Numbered from the stretch's first letter, positions 44,875 to 50,745 are shown. The stretch: DNA of 64,000 nucleotides from a virus (IMGVR_UViG_3300028361_000023:1-64000), one strand, 5' to 3'. Notes: generated by a model not told the origin, from the letters alone. Program-made: numbers and translations.

Positions 44875-44898
44875 CCCTTTCCTCTCCCCTCTCCCCCC
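44875..44898. other. Polypyrimidine tract (polypurine/G-run on minus strand)
   Basis: About 24 nt of only C and T, with C runs of 3, 2, 4 and 6. On the minus strand these are runs of G that could form a G-quadruplex or a triplex. It begins 8 nt after the stop of the 125-residue gene. This is very unusual in DNA this AT-rich. Confidence 0.8.
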
Positions 44899-44906
44899 AA
44901 ATAAAA

Positions 44907-45284
44907 TTAATCTTCTTTTTCTAAATTATCATTGATAGAAATACCAAGTTGATTTCCAATTTCAAGAGATTCAACAATTTCTGATGATTTTACGAAATTT
45001 TCAAATAAAATTAATGTTCTATTAGTTCCAACACTATTAACAGTAATTAATTCTTTTATTTGAAAATTTGTTTTTTTTATTTTTATAATATCAAGTTCAA
45101 TATTTATTCTAGCTTCAACTTCAGTATTGAATAATGTAATATTAAAGGGAATTAATACATTATTACCTTTAAAAGAAGGTGTAGATATTATAATACCATT
45201 AAATTTATCAATAGTATGAGTGTTTTTTAAGTTAGTGAAACCTCTAATGGTTACAAAACTATAAGTTGTAAATTTATTTATCAT
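44907..45284 (-). CDS. Hypothetical beta-rich protein
   Basis: A 125-residue protein of alternating hydrophobic strands (FTTYSFVTIRGFTNLK, NVLIPFNITLFNTEVEARINIELDIIKIK, RTLILFENFV) ending in an acidic tail. Jelly-roll or OB-like by eye, but unrecognised. Two 19-bp operator-like tandem repeats lie 40 nt before its start. It borders the origin-like region, so a replication-initiation or regulatory role is conceivable but unproven. Confidence 0.7.
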   Translation of the reverse strand: MINKFTTYSFVTIRGFTNLKNTHTIDKFNGIIISTPSFKGNNVLIPFNITLFNTEVEARINIELDIIKIKKTNFQIKELITVNSVGTNRTLILFENFVKSSEIVESLEIGNQLGISINDNLEKED

Positions 45285-45324
45285 TTTTTATGTTTATGTT
45301 TATTATTATGTTTATTATTATTTT

Positions 45325-45362
45325 GATGTTTTGGGTTTAAACCGATGTTTTGGGGTTAAACC
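45325..45362. repeat. Two 19-bp tandem operator-like repeats
   Basis: GATGTTTTGGGTTTAAACC (45325-45343) and GATGTTTTGGGGTTAAACC (45344-45362) differ at one base. The first contains the palindrome GGTTTAAACC. A third partial copy (GATGTTTTGGGTT) lies at 44413-44425 in the origin-like region. They look like binding sites of a regulator, 41-78 nt before the minus-strand start at 45284. Confidence 0.7.
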
Positions 45363-45410
45363 GAATAACCACAACAATCAGACTCGAATTTAACGAGTAC
45401 CTGTGTCGCA

Positions 45411-45429
45411 AAAACAAGTAGATGTAGTA
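45411..45429. repeat. 19-bp direct repeat, copy 1
   Basis: AAAACAAGTAGATGTAGTA. The second copy is at 46207-46225. Each lies in the leader of a minus-strand gene, 127 and 108 nt from the respective start codon, so it may be a shared upstream control element. No TAnnTTTG follows it at a fixed distance. Confidence 0.75.
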
Positions 45430-45493
45430 TTATCGGTAATATAGGGAAGAAAAGAAGATAAATTTAAAAACAATTTTAGAAAAGTATATTAGA

Positions 45494-45531
45494 AACAAAA
45501 AATGCAAGCATATCCGAAGATACACTTGCAT
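45494..45531 (-). terminator. Strong intrinsic terminator with UUCG loop
   Basis: On the minus strand ATGCAAG pairs with CTTGCAT, and inside it TATC-TTCG-GATA gives a stable UUCG tetraloop. Six T follow immediately. It starts 11 nt after the stop of the 185-residue gene. Confidence 0.88.
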
Positions 45532-45541
45532 ATTAATTGGA

Positions 45542-46099
45542 TTACATACCCATAGCTGCTTCCATTTCAGCTTCAATAGACATTGCAGGAGTTGCAGAGT
45601 GACTAGAAGCTACCATAGTTTTAACAGCATTTTGATTAGCTGCAAGAGTAGTTAAACTCCAAGCTGGTAAACCTATTTCGTAATAAGTTTTTTCACCACT
45701 ATTAAGGTTCTTACGAAATGAAGCAGTTTTATAGATAAATATATCACCTATTTGAGCTTTATCTCCGGCTTTTACAGTAATAATTTTACCGTCACGTGTA
45801 AGTTCAGTATCACGAGAAGCACCTTCAGTAACAAGAGTACTATTAGTGTCTAAAACTAGCTTATGACCGGCTTTATAATCTACGAAATCAGCTGTAAGAG
45901 TACAACCTTTAAGAGCAGCAGTAATTATACCACTAGCATCAGTAGTTTTAGTACCAAGTTGAGAAGCAAACTCTCTTTTAAGAGCATTTGCTTCAGAAGC
46001 TCTTAAATTAATTGATTTATCGTTACTAAGTCTAACGATAGAAAATTCTCCATTACTGGCATCCTTGATGTCAGTAATTGTAAACGTTTGTTTGTTCAT
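45542..46099 (-). CDS. Unknown protein, monocistronic and probably highly expressed
   Basis: A 185-residue protein from ATG 46099 (MNKQTFTITDIKDASNGEFSI...). The open frame extends 54 nt further, but the inner start gives a normal leader. It is Ala/Thr-rich with a beta-like first half (TLTADFVDYKAGHKLVLD) and an Ala/Met/Glu C-terminus (SIEAEMEAAMGM). It has richer codon use than neighbours, a 19-bp shared leader repeat, and its own UUCG terminator, all signs of independent strong expression. No family was recognised. Confidence 0.75.
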   Translation of the reverse strand: MNKQTFTITDIKDASNGEFSIVRLSNDKSINLRASEANALKREFASQLGTKTTDASGIITAALKGCTLTADFVDYKAGHKLVLDTNSTLVTEGASRDTELTRDGKIITVKAGDKAQIGDIFIYKTASFRKNLNSGEKTYYEIGLPAWSLTTLAANQNAVKTMVASSHSATPAMSIEAEMEAAMGM

Positions 46100-46206
46100 A
46101 ATGTTTAAATGTTTAAAAGTTGAGTTGTTGAGAAAAATAATATACTTTAACATTTCAGCTAAAAAGTTCGTTAATTATAAAATCAATTATATTAAGGAGT
46201 ATATCA

Positions 46207-46225
46207 AAAACAAGTAGATGTAGTA
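46207..46225. repeat. 19-bp direct repeat, copy 2
   Basis: AAAACAAGTAGATGTAGTA, identical to 45411-45429, lying 108 nt before the start codon of the 185-residue gene on the minus strand. Confidence 0.75.
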
Positions 46226-46241
46226 ATCTCTGATTATGTTG

Positions 46242-46268
46242 TAATAGTGTAGTTAACCTACACTATTA
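46242..46268 (-). terminator. Hairpin across the stop codon of the membrane protein gene
   Basis: A perfect 11-bp stem, TAATAGTGTAG with CTACACTATTA, and a 5-nt loop. The TAA stop of the minus-strand gene lies in the stem-loop. Probably a transcription terminator or 3'-end stabiliser. No U tract follows. Confidence 0.6.
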
Positions 46269-46573
46269 TCAAGATTATTAAAAGCTTTAGCTATGATATT
46301 ATTCATAGCTTGTTTCCTTTTCTTTTGCTCATCTATCTCTTCACGTACTGTACGTATAGTAACTACATCTACAGTAGTAGTATCATACTCCTTAGTACTA
46401 AGATAAATAAGTTTCAATGCTACAATAGTAAGCACAACACTAACAATTGTCATTGTCATAATAATACTAGCACTAGTATTAGTAACAAGTATAAGAAATA
46501 CAATAGCATACCAAGAGAGACATACTAATGTTGTTGTAATGATACGTAGTGTATCCATAAATTTATTTGTCAT
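46253..46573 (-). CDS. Two-helix membrane protein
   Basis: A 106-residue protein with two hydrophobic helices (about residues 10-30 and 33-55, TTTLVCLSWYAIVFLILV... and SIIMTMTIVSVVLTIVALKLIYL) followed by a charged cytoplasmic tail (VREEIDEQKKRKQAMNNII). Holin-like in layout but outside any lysis cluster. The leader contains two GGGGGTAT boxes. The function is unknown. Confidence 0.7.
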   Translation of the reverse strand: MTNKFMDTLRIITTTLVCLSWYAIVFLILVTNTSASIIMTMTIVSVVLTIVALKLIYLSTKEYDTTTVDVVTIRTVREEIDEQKKRKQAMNNIIAKAFNNLDNSVG

Positions 46574-46616
46574 AATTTTCTAATTAAGTTTTAAGTTAAA
46601 TGTTTATTGAAATGTA

Positions 46617-46655
46617 CGGGGGTATGTTCATTTCAAAATTAAGTAGCGGGGGTAT
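46617..46655. repeat. Pair of GGGGGTAT boxes in a leader
   Basis: CGGGGGTATGTTC (46618-46630) and CGGGGGTATCATC (46647-46659) are 29 nt apart. The first lies in the loop of a TGAAATG/CATTTCA stem (46608-46635). They stand 45-85 nt before the start of the two-helix membrane gene on the minus strand. G5 runs are rare here, so a protein or RNA-structure site is possible. Confidence 0.55.
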
Positions 46656-46733
46656 CATCTAGGTGGGTTACACGTTAGACAAAAACATCTTCTTTAAAAA
46701 TAATAAAATAATAAAAAATTTACAAATCACGAA

Positions 46734-46976
46734 TCATAAAACATAATCATCCCAATCTTTTTAATTATCTTCATAAGCATCCAAAAAATCCCCACCAAAT
46801 TAATGATGAGGATTAACGGTAGCGAAACCATCAGCGTCCGTAACAGACAACTATTTTACAACCCAATTACCAATCTTTATCTTATAATCAATAATAGGAA
46901 TATCTTTAAACTCTAACAAACAATATAAAGTAATCATAGCTTTAAATACAAGTAATAAAACATCATTACTAATACG
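46734..46976 (-). pseudogene. Possible decayed small gene (three in-frame stops)
   Basis: One minus-strand frame reads as protein-like sequence through stops: RISNDVLLLVFKAM...IKIGNWVVK, TAG, LSVTDADGFATVNPHH, TAA, FGGDFLDAYEDN, TAA, KDWDDYVL, TGA. The segments are acidic/aromatic at the end, like a normal protein tail. The first segment overlaps the 55-residue gene in another frame. Decay of a gene is the simplest reading. A short ATG start at 46937 could still make a 28-residue peptide. Confidence 0.35.
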
Positions 46977-47101
46977 CTAGTAGTTACTATATAAAAATAT
47001 AAAAACAAAACTTTATTAGTTTTTTCAGCTCTTTCTATATAAGCTTTATATAAATAATAACTTCTAGCAAATAAGCTTACTATTAATATAATATCGTACA
47101 T
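46934..47101 (-). CDS. 55-residue small membrane protein
   Basis: MYDIILIVSLFARSYY at the start, a charged turn (ERAEKTNK) and a second hydrophobic helix (VLFLYFYIVTTSVLVMMFYY). Its start lies 18 nt inside the 33-residue gene before it. Two-helix topology suggests an envelope protein. Short length limits confidence. Confidence 0.45.
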   Translation of the reverse strand: MYDIILIVSLFARSYYLYKAYIERAEKTNKVLFLYFYIVTTSVLVMMFYYLYLKL

Positions 47102-47184
47102 AATTTAGTTATTATAAAAACTACAAATACTATAACTAATAACACTAAAACAAATATATCTTCAGTTGAATATTTATTGTTCAT
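47083..47184 (-). CDS. 33-residue single-pass membrane protein
   Basis: MNNKYSTED is followed by a transmembrane run of about 16 residues (IFVLVLLVIVFVVFII) and a short tail. The ATG directly follows the TAA of the 83-residue gene (TAAATG), a typical coupled arrangement. Confidence 0.5.
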   Translation of the reverse strand: MNNKYSTEDIFVLVLLVIVFVVFIITKLCTILY

Positions 47185-47436
47185 TTATCTATAACTAATT
47201 AATATTCTATACCACTTAACAAACCAATTATGTCTAACAGCAGGTAAACCTTTTGCCATATTACGTAAAGTATTATTATCAATTAATGCAGCAGTAAGTT
47301 TTCCTTTCACATAATATTTAATTTCAATTAAAGGATTAGAAATAAGACCTTCATATTCATCAATAGACACTATTCTTACTAGGAGAATCTCACTGTTAGT
47401 ATTTATTTTAATATTTATAAATTTATTCTTTTTCAT
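47185..47436 (-). CDS. Small hypothetical protein
   Basis: An 83-residue protein: basic start (MKKNKFINIKINTNSEILLVRIVSIDEYEG), beta-like centre, and a basic aromatic end (RHNWFVKWYRILISYR). Followed directly by the 33-residue membrane gene. Unrecognised. Confidence 0.65.
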   Translation of the reverse strand: MKKNKFINIKINTNSEILLVRIVSIDEYEGLISNPLIEIKYYVKGKLTAALIDNNTLRNMAKGLPAVRHNWFVKWYRILISYR

Positions 47437-47453
47437 ATTATGTTAATTTTTAT

Positions 47454-47639
47454 TTAAACAGTTTGTATTGTATTAATTACATCCTCTTCTTTGATACAAT
47501 GATTTTCACCTCTTATAGTATCTACTCCGTAATGACCTTTCATTGTTTTATAAATAATACCAACTTTAATAGTGCCTTTAATACCATTAATATTATCTAT
47601 TGCAATAAAAGATATTCTAGTTCCTATTTTGTGTTTCAT
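47454..47639 (-). CDS. Small beta-rich hypothetical protein
   Basis: A 61-residue protein (KIGTRISFIAIDNINGIKGTIKVGIIYKT..., GHYGVDTIRGENHCIKEEDV). The alternating pattern and 'G-x-K-G-x-I...V-D-T' order resemble a small SH3/KOW-like barrel. The inverted TCTGCCTATA hairpin lies 11 nt before its start. Unrecognised. Confidence 0.65.
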   Translation of the reverse strand: MKHKIGTRISFIAIDNINGIKGTIKVGIIYKTMKGHYGVDTIRGENHCIKEEDVINTIQTV

Positions 47640-47650
47640 AAAAAATGTTC

Positions 47651-47686
47651 TTCTTATAGGCAGATTTAATAGGTCTGCCTATAGAA
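47651..47686. other. Hairpin made of two inverted TATAGGCAGA boxes
   Basis: TATAGGCAGA (47655-47664) and TCTGCCTATA (47674-47683) form a perfect 10-bp stem, extended by TTC/GAA, with a 9-nt loop. The same decamer recurs at least five more times in the window (4512, 11231, 15101, 18669, 31459). The hairpin is the leader of the 61-residue gene. A second stem (AAAGCAT/ATGCTTT, about 47698-47725) follows. Confidence 0.75.
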
Positions 47687-47741
47687 AGAATACTTTTAAA
47701 GCATCACAAACAATAGTAATGCTTTATTGACATAAACAAAC

Positions 47742-48380
47742 TTATCCTTTATAGAATAACAATTTAACAAAGTTCATTTGAGAATCTAAACCCGTATTAA
47801 CCGCATGACTAAACAATCTTTGAGTGTTTTGATTTTTATCTCTACTTTCATTAAAAGCATTAGCAGCATTTAATACTTTAGCAAAACTAGTTTTAATAAA
47901 TTCAACTTTTTCATCTCCACTTGGATTAAATGTAAGTCCGACTAATTTACCACCAAAAGTTTCATGAAGATTAGTTTCGTCTTTACTTTCTTGTATTGTT
48001 TCTTTTTCAGTAGTTGTAGAAGTAGTTGTAGAAGTAAGCATTGGAATACAAGCTTCGACTATACTTTTAAATATAAAATCTTTAGCTTTTTCTTTATTTT
48101 CGAGTTTATCATAAGGAATTAAACTAGGATGAGTTTTCTTTATCAAGTCTTTTTCTGTACCATAAACAAAACCATCTTCTATTTTAAATTTCATCCAATT
48201 TTCGTGCATTTCAGCAGCAGTAACATTAGGGTTATCTATTCGGTATTTAACACTATTAACAGCACTATCTTTAATATTTTGAGAAACATTATCCCAATCT
48301 ACTTGGCTATTGTCTCCTAAACTTTCACAATAGCCTTTATTGGCTTGGTGAGCGATTTTTGCTATGTCTATTATATTCAT
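47742..48380 (-). CDS. RyR domain fused to Acb2/Tad1-like hairpin domain (probable anti-defence nucleotide sponge)
   Basis: A 212-residue protein from ATG 48380. Residues 5-110 match the ryanodine-receptor (RyR) domain: IAKIAHQANKGYCESLGDNS, MHENWMKFKIEDGFVYG, KDLIKKTHPSLIPYDKL and KAKDFIFKSIV. A Thr/Ser-rich linker (113-138) follows. Residues 141-208 then match the Acb2/Tad1 hairpin family: GGKLVGLTFNPSGDEKVEFIKTSF and a C-terminal SQMNFVKLL. Acb2 and Tad1 bind cyclic nucleotide or cADPR-type signals and so silence CBASS or Thoeris. The ATG at 48380 is chosen because a TACATTTG promoter element lies 4 nt upstream. The longer frame would begin upstream of that promoter. It is the first gene of the accessory zone. 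Confidence 0.75.
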   Translation of the reverse strand: MNIIDIAKIAHQANKGYCESLGDNSQVDWDNVSQNIKDSAVNSVKYRIDNPNVTAAEMHENWMKFKIEDGFVYGTEKDLIKKTHPSLIPYDKLENKEKAKDFIFKSIVEACIPMLTSTTTSTTTEKETIQESKDETNLHETFGGKLVGLTFNPSGDEKVEFIKTSFAKVLNAANAFNESRDKNQNTQRLFSHAVNTGLDSQMNFVKLLFYKG

Positions 48381-48384
48381 AATA

Positions 48385-48414
48385 CAAATGTAATCTTTTT
48401 TACTAAAATGCAAC
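48385..48414 (-). promoter_or_regulatory. Bacteroidetes-type promoter for the RyR-Acb2/Tad1 gene
   Basis: On the minus strand GTTG, 18 nt, then TACATTTG (48385-48392), fitting the -33 TTTG and -7 TAnnTTTG form. Only 4 nt separate the -7 box from the ATG, so the mRNA would begin at or very near the start codon. Confidence 0.65.
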
Positions 48415-48451
48415 ATTATTATATACTATTTTTAAAAAATTTTAAAGAAAT

Positions 48452-48482
48452 TTTGTAGTTATTAATATATGTATTATTTTTG
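48452..48482 (+). promoter_or_regulatory. Bacteroidetes-type promoter for the morphogenesis operon
   Basis: TTTG (48452-48455), exactly 19 nt, then TATTTTTG (48475-48482): a full match to the Bacteroidetes housekeeping promoter form. The ATG of the IHF-like gene follows 20 nt later. It is divergent from the RyR gene promoter 60 nt away. Confidence 0.75.
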
Positions 48483-48502
48483 TAGGTATAAAAGTAAATG
48501 TA

Positions 48503-48811
48503 ATGAGTTTTCCAAAAATAGATATAACATTAGAACGTACTTTAAAAGAGGTTCAAACTAAATTTAAAGATAAATTTGGTACTGATATATCATTACGTCA
48601 AGTTTATTTAATTATAGCTATACAAGAAGAGCTTACAACTAATGCAGTATTTACTGGCAAAGGAATTAGATTACCAAATATAGGTAAGTTCGGAATTACA
48701 GCTAAAAAAAGTAAATATATGACAACAGAAGATATTCAAAAACAAGAACATTTACAAACTAACGGTTGTTTAATTCAAACTTGTTTAGCTGACGATACTA
48801 TTGGTTATTAA
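48503..48811 (+). CDS. IHF/HU-like DNA-bending protein
   Basis: A 102-residue protein. TLKEVQTKFKDKFGTDISLRQVYLIIAIQEEL is the helical dimer part. GKGIRLPNIGKFGITAKK (52-69) replaces the 'V-x-L-x-x-F-G-x-F' strand leading to the DNA-binding arm of HU/IHF. The arm itself is short. crAss-like phages encode IHF-like subunits in this region next to structural genes. It probably shapes DNA for packaging or transcription. First gene after the plus-strand promoter. Confidence 0.65.
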   Translation: MSFPKIDITLERTLKEVQTKFKDKFGTDISLRQVYLIIAIQEELTTNAVFTGKGIRLPNIGKFGITAKKSKYMTTEDIQKQEHLQTNGCLIQTCLADDTIGY

Positions 48812-48813
48812 TA

Positions 48814-49482
48814 ATGTTTAGATTATTTGAATTTAATGATAATAGAGTTTCTTTAGCTACAGATAGTCTTAAAGTAATTCCTGAATTTAATTACATTCTT
48901 ACTCTTAAATATAACACTAGAGAAGGAGACGCTACAGGTATAAAAAGACACCAAGCTACTAAGATTTTCACTTATATTTATTATATGTATGATATTAGAA
49001 GTCCTTATTCTAGTATAGCAGAAGATAAAGAACGTCATAAAAAAGCAGCTAAAGATTCAGGACTTGGTATAAATTTTAAACCTAATAATAAAGAAAAACA
49101 AGCAATAGTTAAATTTAAAGAATTATCTGAATATACTTATCCTGAAATTAAGTTACTTAAAAGTTTAAAAGATAGTATGGAAATTAGTGATAAGTTTATT
49201 AGCTTAACTAATAAAAAAATGTTAAATCTTTTAGAAAAAGTTGAGACTGTTGATCTAAATGAATTACAAGATGAAGATCAAGCAGAATCAATATTAAATG
49301 TATTAAGTGTAGTTACTAGTAGTATAAAAGAAGAAATTAATTTTGTTATGCCTTTTATTGATAAAGTAAAAAAAGGTATACAAAGCATTAACGAAATAGA
49401 AAAAGAGTTAATGAAACAATTTAAAGAAGATACAGTAGCTAAAGGTGGACATCAAATAGGCAATAGAGCAGACCCTAGATAA
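48814..49482 (+). CDS. Hypothetical protein of the morphogenesis operon
   Basis: A 222-residue protein. The first part (FRLFEFNDNRVSLATDSLKVIPEFNYILTLKY) is beta-like. The rest is mostly charged helix (ELSEYTYPEIKLLKSLKDSMEISDKFI..., SIKEEINFVMPFIDKVKKGIQ). It overlaps the next gene by 1 nt (TAATG). crAss-like genomes have a conserved gene of this type before the nuclease. The function is unknown. Confidence 0.75.
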   Translation: MFRLFEFNDNRVSLATDSLKVIPEFNYILTLKYNTREGDATGIKRHQATKIFTYIYYMYDIRSPYSSIAEDKERHKKAAKDSGLGINFKPNNKEKQAIVKFKELSEYTYPEIKLLKSLKDSMEISDKFISLTNKKMLNLLEKVETVDLNELQDEDQAESILNVLSVVTSSIKEEINFVMPFIDKVKKGIQSINEIEKELMKQFKEDTVAKGGHQIGNRADPR

Positions 49483-49835
49483 TGATATTAAAAACAAATG
49501 TATTTATAAATACAATATACGCTATAGGTAAAGATGAATTTAATATTCGTAAACTTACTGATAAAGATAAAGACGAAAATGAAAAATATACTCCTTTTAA
49601 TTTAAACTTATTATTTGTAGTTCATTATTACCAAAGTAATGACGGTAAAACTGTTGTTGTTTTAAGTACAGAACAACATTTAAAACTAGACGAAGATTTT
49701 GATGCTTTTGAAAAATTAATGTTTTTGGTTAGTCCAGTAAGACAACTAGAATTGATAAGTCCTCATGGAACTGTTTCGCAAAGAACTCTTAATGTACATA
49801 ATAATATAGTTAGTGAAATAGTTTCTTTAGAGTAG
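49482..49835 (+). CDS. Hypothetical protein of the morphogenesis operon
   Basis: A 117-residue soluble protein (MILKTNVFINTIYAIGKDEFNIRKLTDK..., LLFVVHYYQSNDGKTVVVLSTEQHL). Beta-rich centre with no membrane segment. It begins on the stop codon of the preceding gene and lies 19 nt before the nuclease gene. Unrecognised. Confidence 0.7.
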   Translation: MILKTNVFINTIYAIGKDEFNIRKLTDKDKDENEKYTPFNLNLLFVVHYYQSNDGKTVVVLSTEQHLKLDEDFDAFEKLMFLVSPVRQLELISPHGTVSQRTLNVHNNIVSEIVSLE

Positions 49836-49854
49836 TAATTAAGAATTATAACTA

Positions 49855-50745
49855 ATGATAGATATAGGATTAAATAGAGTTAAAGGTTATTTTGACGGAC
49901 CTTCTCATAAATATAGTGATGATAATCAAACAAAATATACTAGTTGTACTACTTTTATACATCAGTTTGAAAAACCATTTGATAAACATTATTGGGCTGA
50001 ATATAAAGCTAAAGAAAGAGGAATAAGTAAACAAGCAATATTAGATGAATGGGCAGGAATTAACAAAGCTTCTTTAGATAGAGGTAATAAAATTCACGAT
50101 GCATTTGAAGATGGTATTAATAAAGTTTATGTAGACGCAGCTAAGAAAGAAGATATTCTCTTTACAGGCAGCCATTCTGATGCTCGTTATCAAAAACCCA
50201 CAGGAATTACTACTATTATAGAACTTAGAAGTTCTCCTGCTTATGTTGCTTATCCTTTAATTAGGCAATATATGGAGAAACTTATATTTGCTGGTTATGT
50301 TATATATGCTGAATATAGATTATTTAGACCTGAAATTCAAATTGCAGGTATGGTTGATATTTTAGCAATTAAAGGTAATGATGTTATAATAGTAGATTGG
50401 AAAACTAATAAAAAACCAATGTTAATGACTTCTGGTTATTATCGAAAAAAGATACAAAATGGTGTTAAAGTAGAAACTACTACTTTTGTTAGAACGTTAG
50501 ATTTTATGAAACCGCCTATAAATGACATATATCATTGTTTAGGAATGACTTATACATTACAACTAAGTTTATACGCTTATATGATAGCTATGTATGGTTT
50601 TAATATTAAAGGTTTAGTTTTATTTCACATTAAACCTGAAAGAGATAAAACTACTAATTCTAATATAGATGTCGTAACTGCTTATTCGCTTGAATTTAAA
50701 AGAGAAGCAATTGTTAAAATGTTACAACATGATAAAAGGATATGA
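49855..50745 (+). CDS. PD-(D/E)XK nuclease (Cas4/RecB-like)
   Basis: A 296-residue nuclease. The RG.KIH motif with His81 is followed by EYRLF (Glu153), AGMVDIL (Asp168), VIIVDWKTNKK (Asp181, Lys183) and QLSLYAYM (near 240): the complete RecB/Cas4-type active-site order. The N-terminal TTFIHQFEKPFDKHYWAEYKA stretch is also typical of phage members. crAss-like phages keep this gene beside the terminase, so it may trim DNA ends during packaging or recombination. It overlaps the next gene by 4 nt. Confidence 0.85.
   Translation: MIDIGLNRVKGYFDGPSHKYSDDNQTKYTSCTTFIHQFEKPFDKHYWAEYKAKERGISKQAILDEWAGINKASLDRGNKIHDAFEDGINKVYVDAAKKEDILFTGSHSDARYQKPTGITTIIELRSSPAYVAYPLIRQYMEKLIFAGYVIYAEYRLFRPEIQIAGMVDILAIKGNDVIIVDWKTNKKPMLMTSGYYRKKIQNGVKVETTTFVRTLDFMKPPINDIYHCLGMTYTLQLSLYAYMIAMYGFNIKGLVLFHIKPERDKTTNSNIDVVTAYSLEFKREAIVKMLQHDKRI

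Larger units (their letters stand above)
44201..44906. other. 706-bp non-coding region with origin-like features
   Basis: No convincing gene on either strand. The plus strand at 44341-44460 has about 35 G and 1 C, then at 44461-44580 about 4 G and 26 C, a sharp switch unrelated to gene direction, since both neighbours are on the minus strand. A perfect DnaA box TTATCCACA lies at 44531-44539. An imperfect 22-bp palindrome (CTTCGATCTATAGATGCG...) lies at 44581-44602. A very AT-rich tract lies at 44640-44860, and a C/T-only tract at 44875-44898. Together these suggest a replication origin, by inference only. Confidence 0.5.

Noticed and set aside
44201-44906. Coding frames in the origin-like gap (for example a minus-strand frame with NNDFGGDRFNSDSSY)
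   Set aside because: Open stretches are short and explained by the absence of G on one strand, which lowers stop frequency. Several stops interrupt them.
47151-47158. TAnnTTTG box (minus strand) upstream of the 55-residue gene
   Set aside because: It falls inside the coding sequence of the 33-residue membrane protein (Ile-Phe codons) and has no -33 partner.
47640-47741. CRISPR-like array suggested by inverted repeats
   Set aside because: Only two inverted copies forming one hairpin. There are no regularly spaced direct repeats with spacers.
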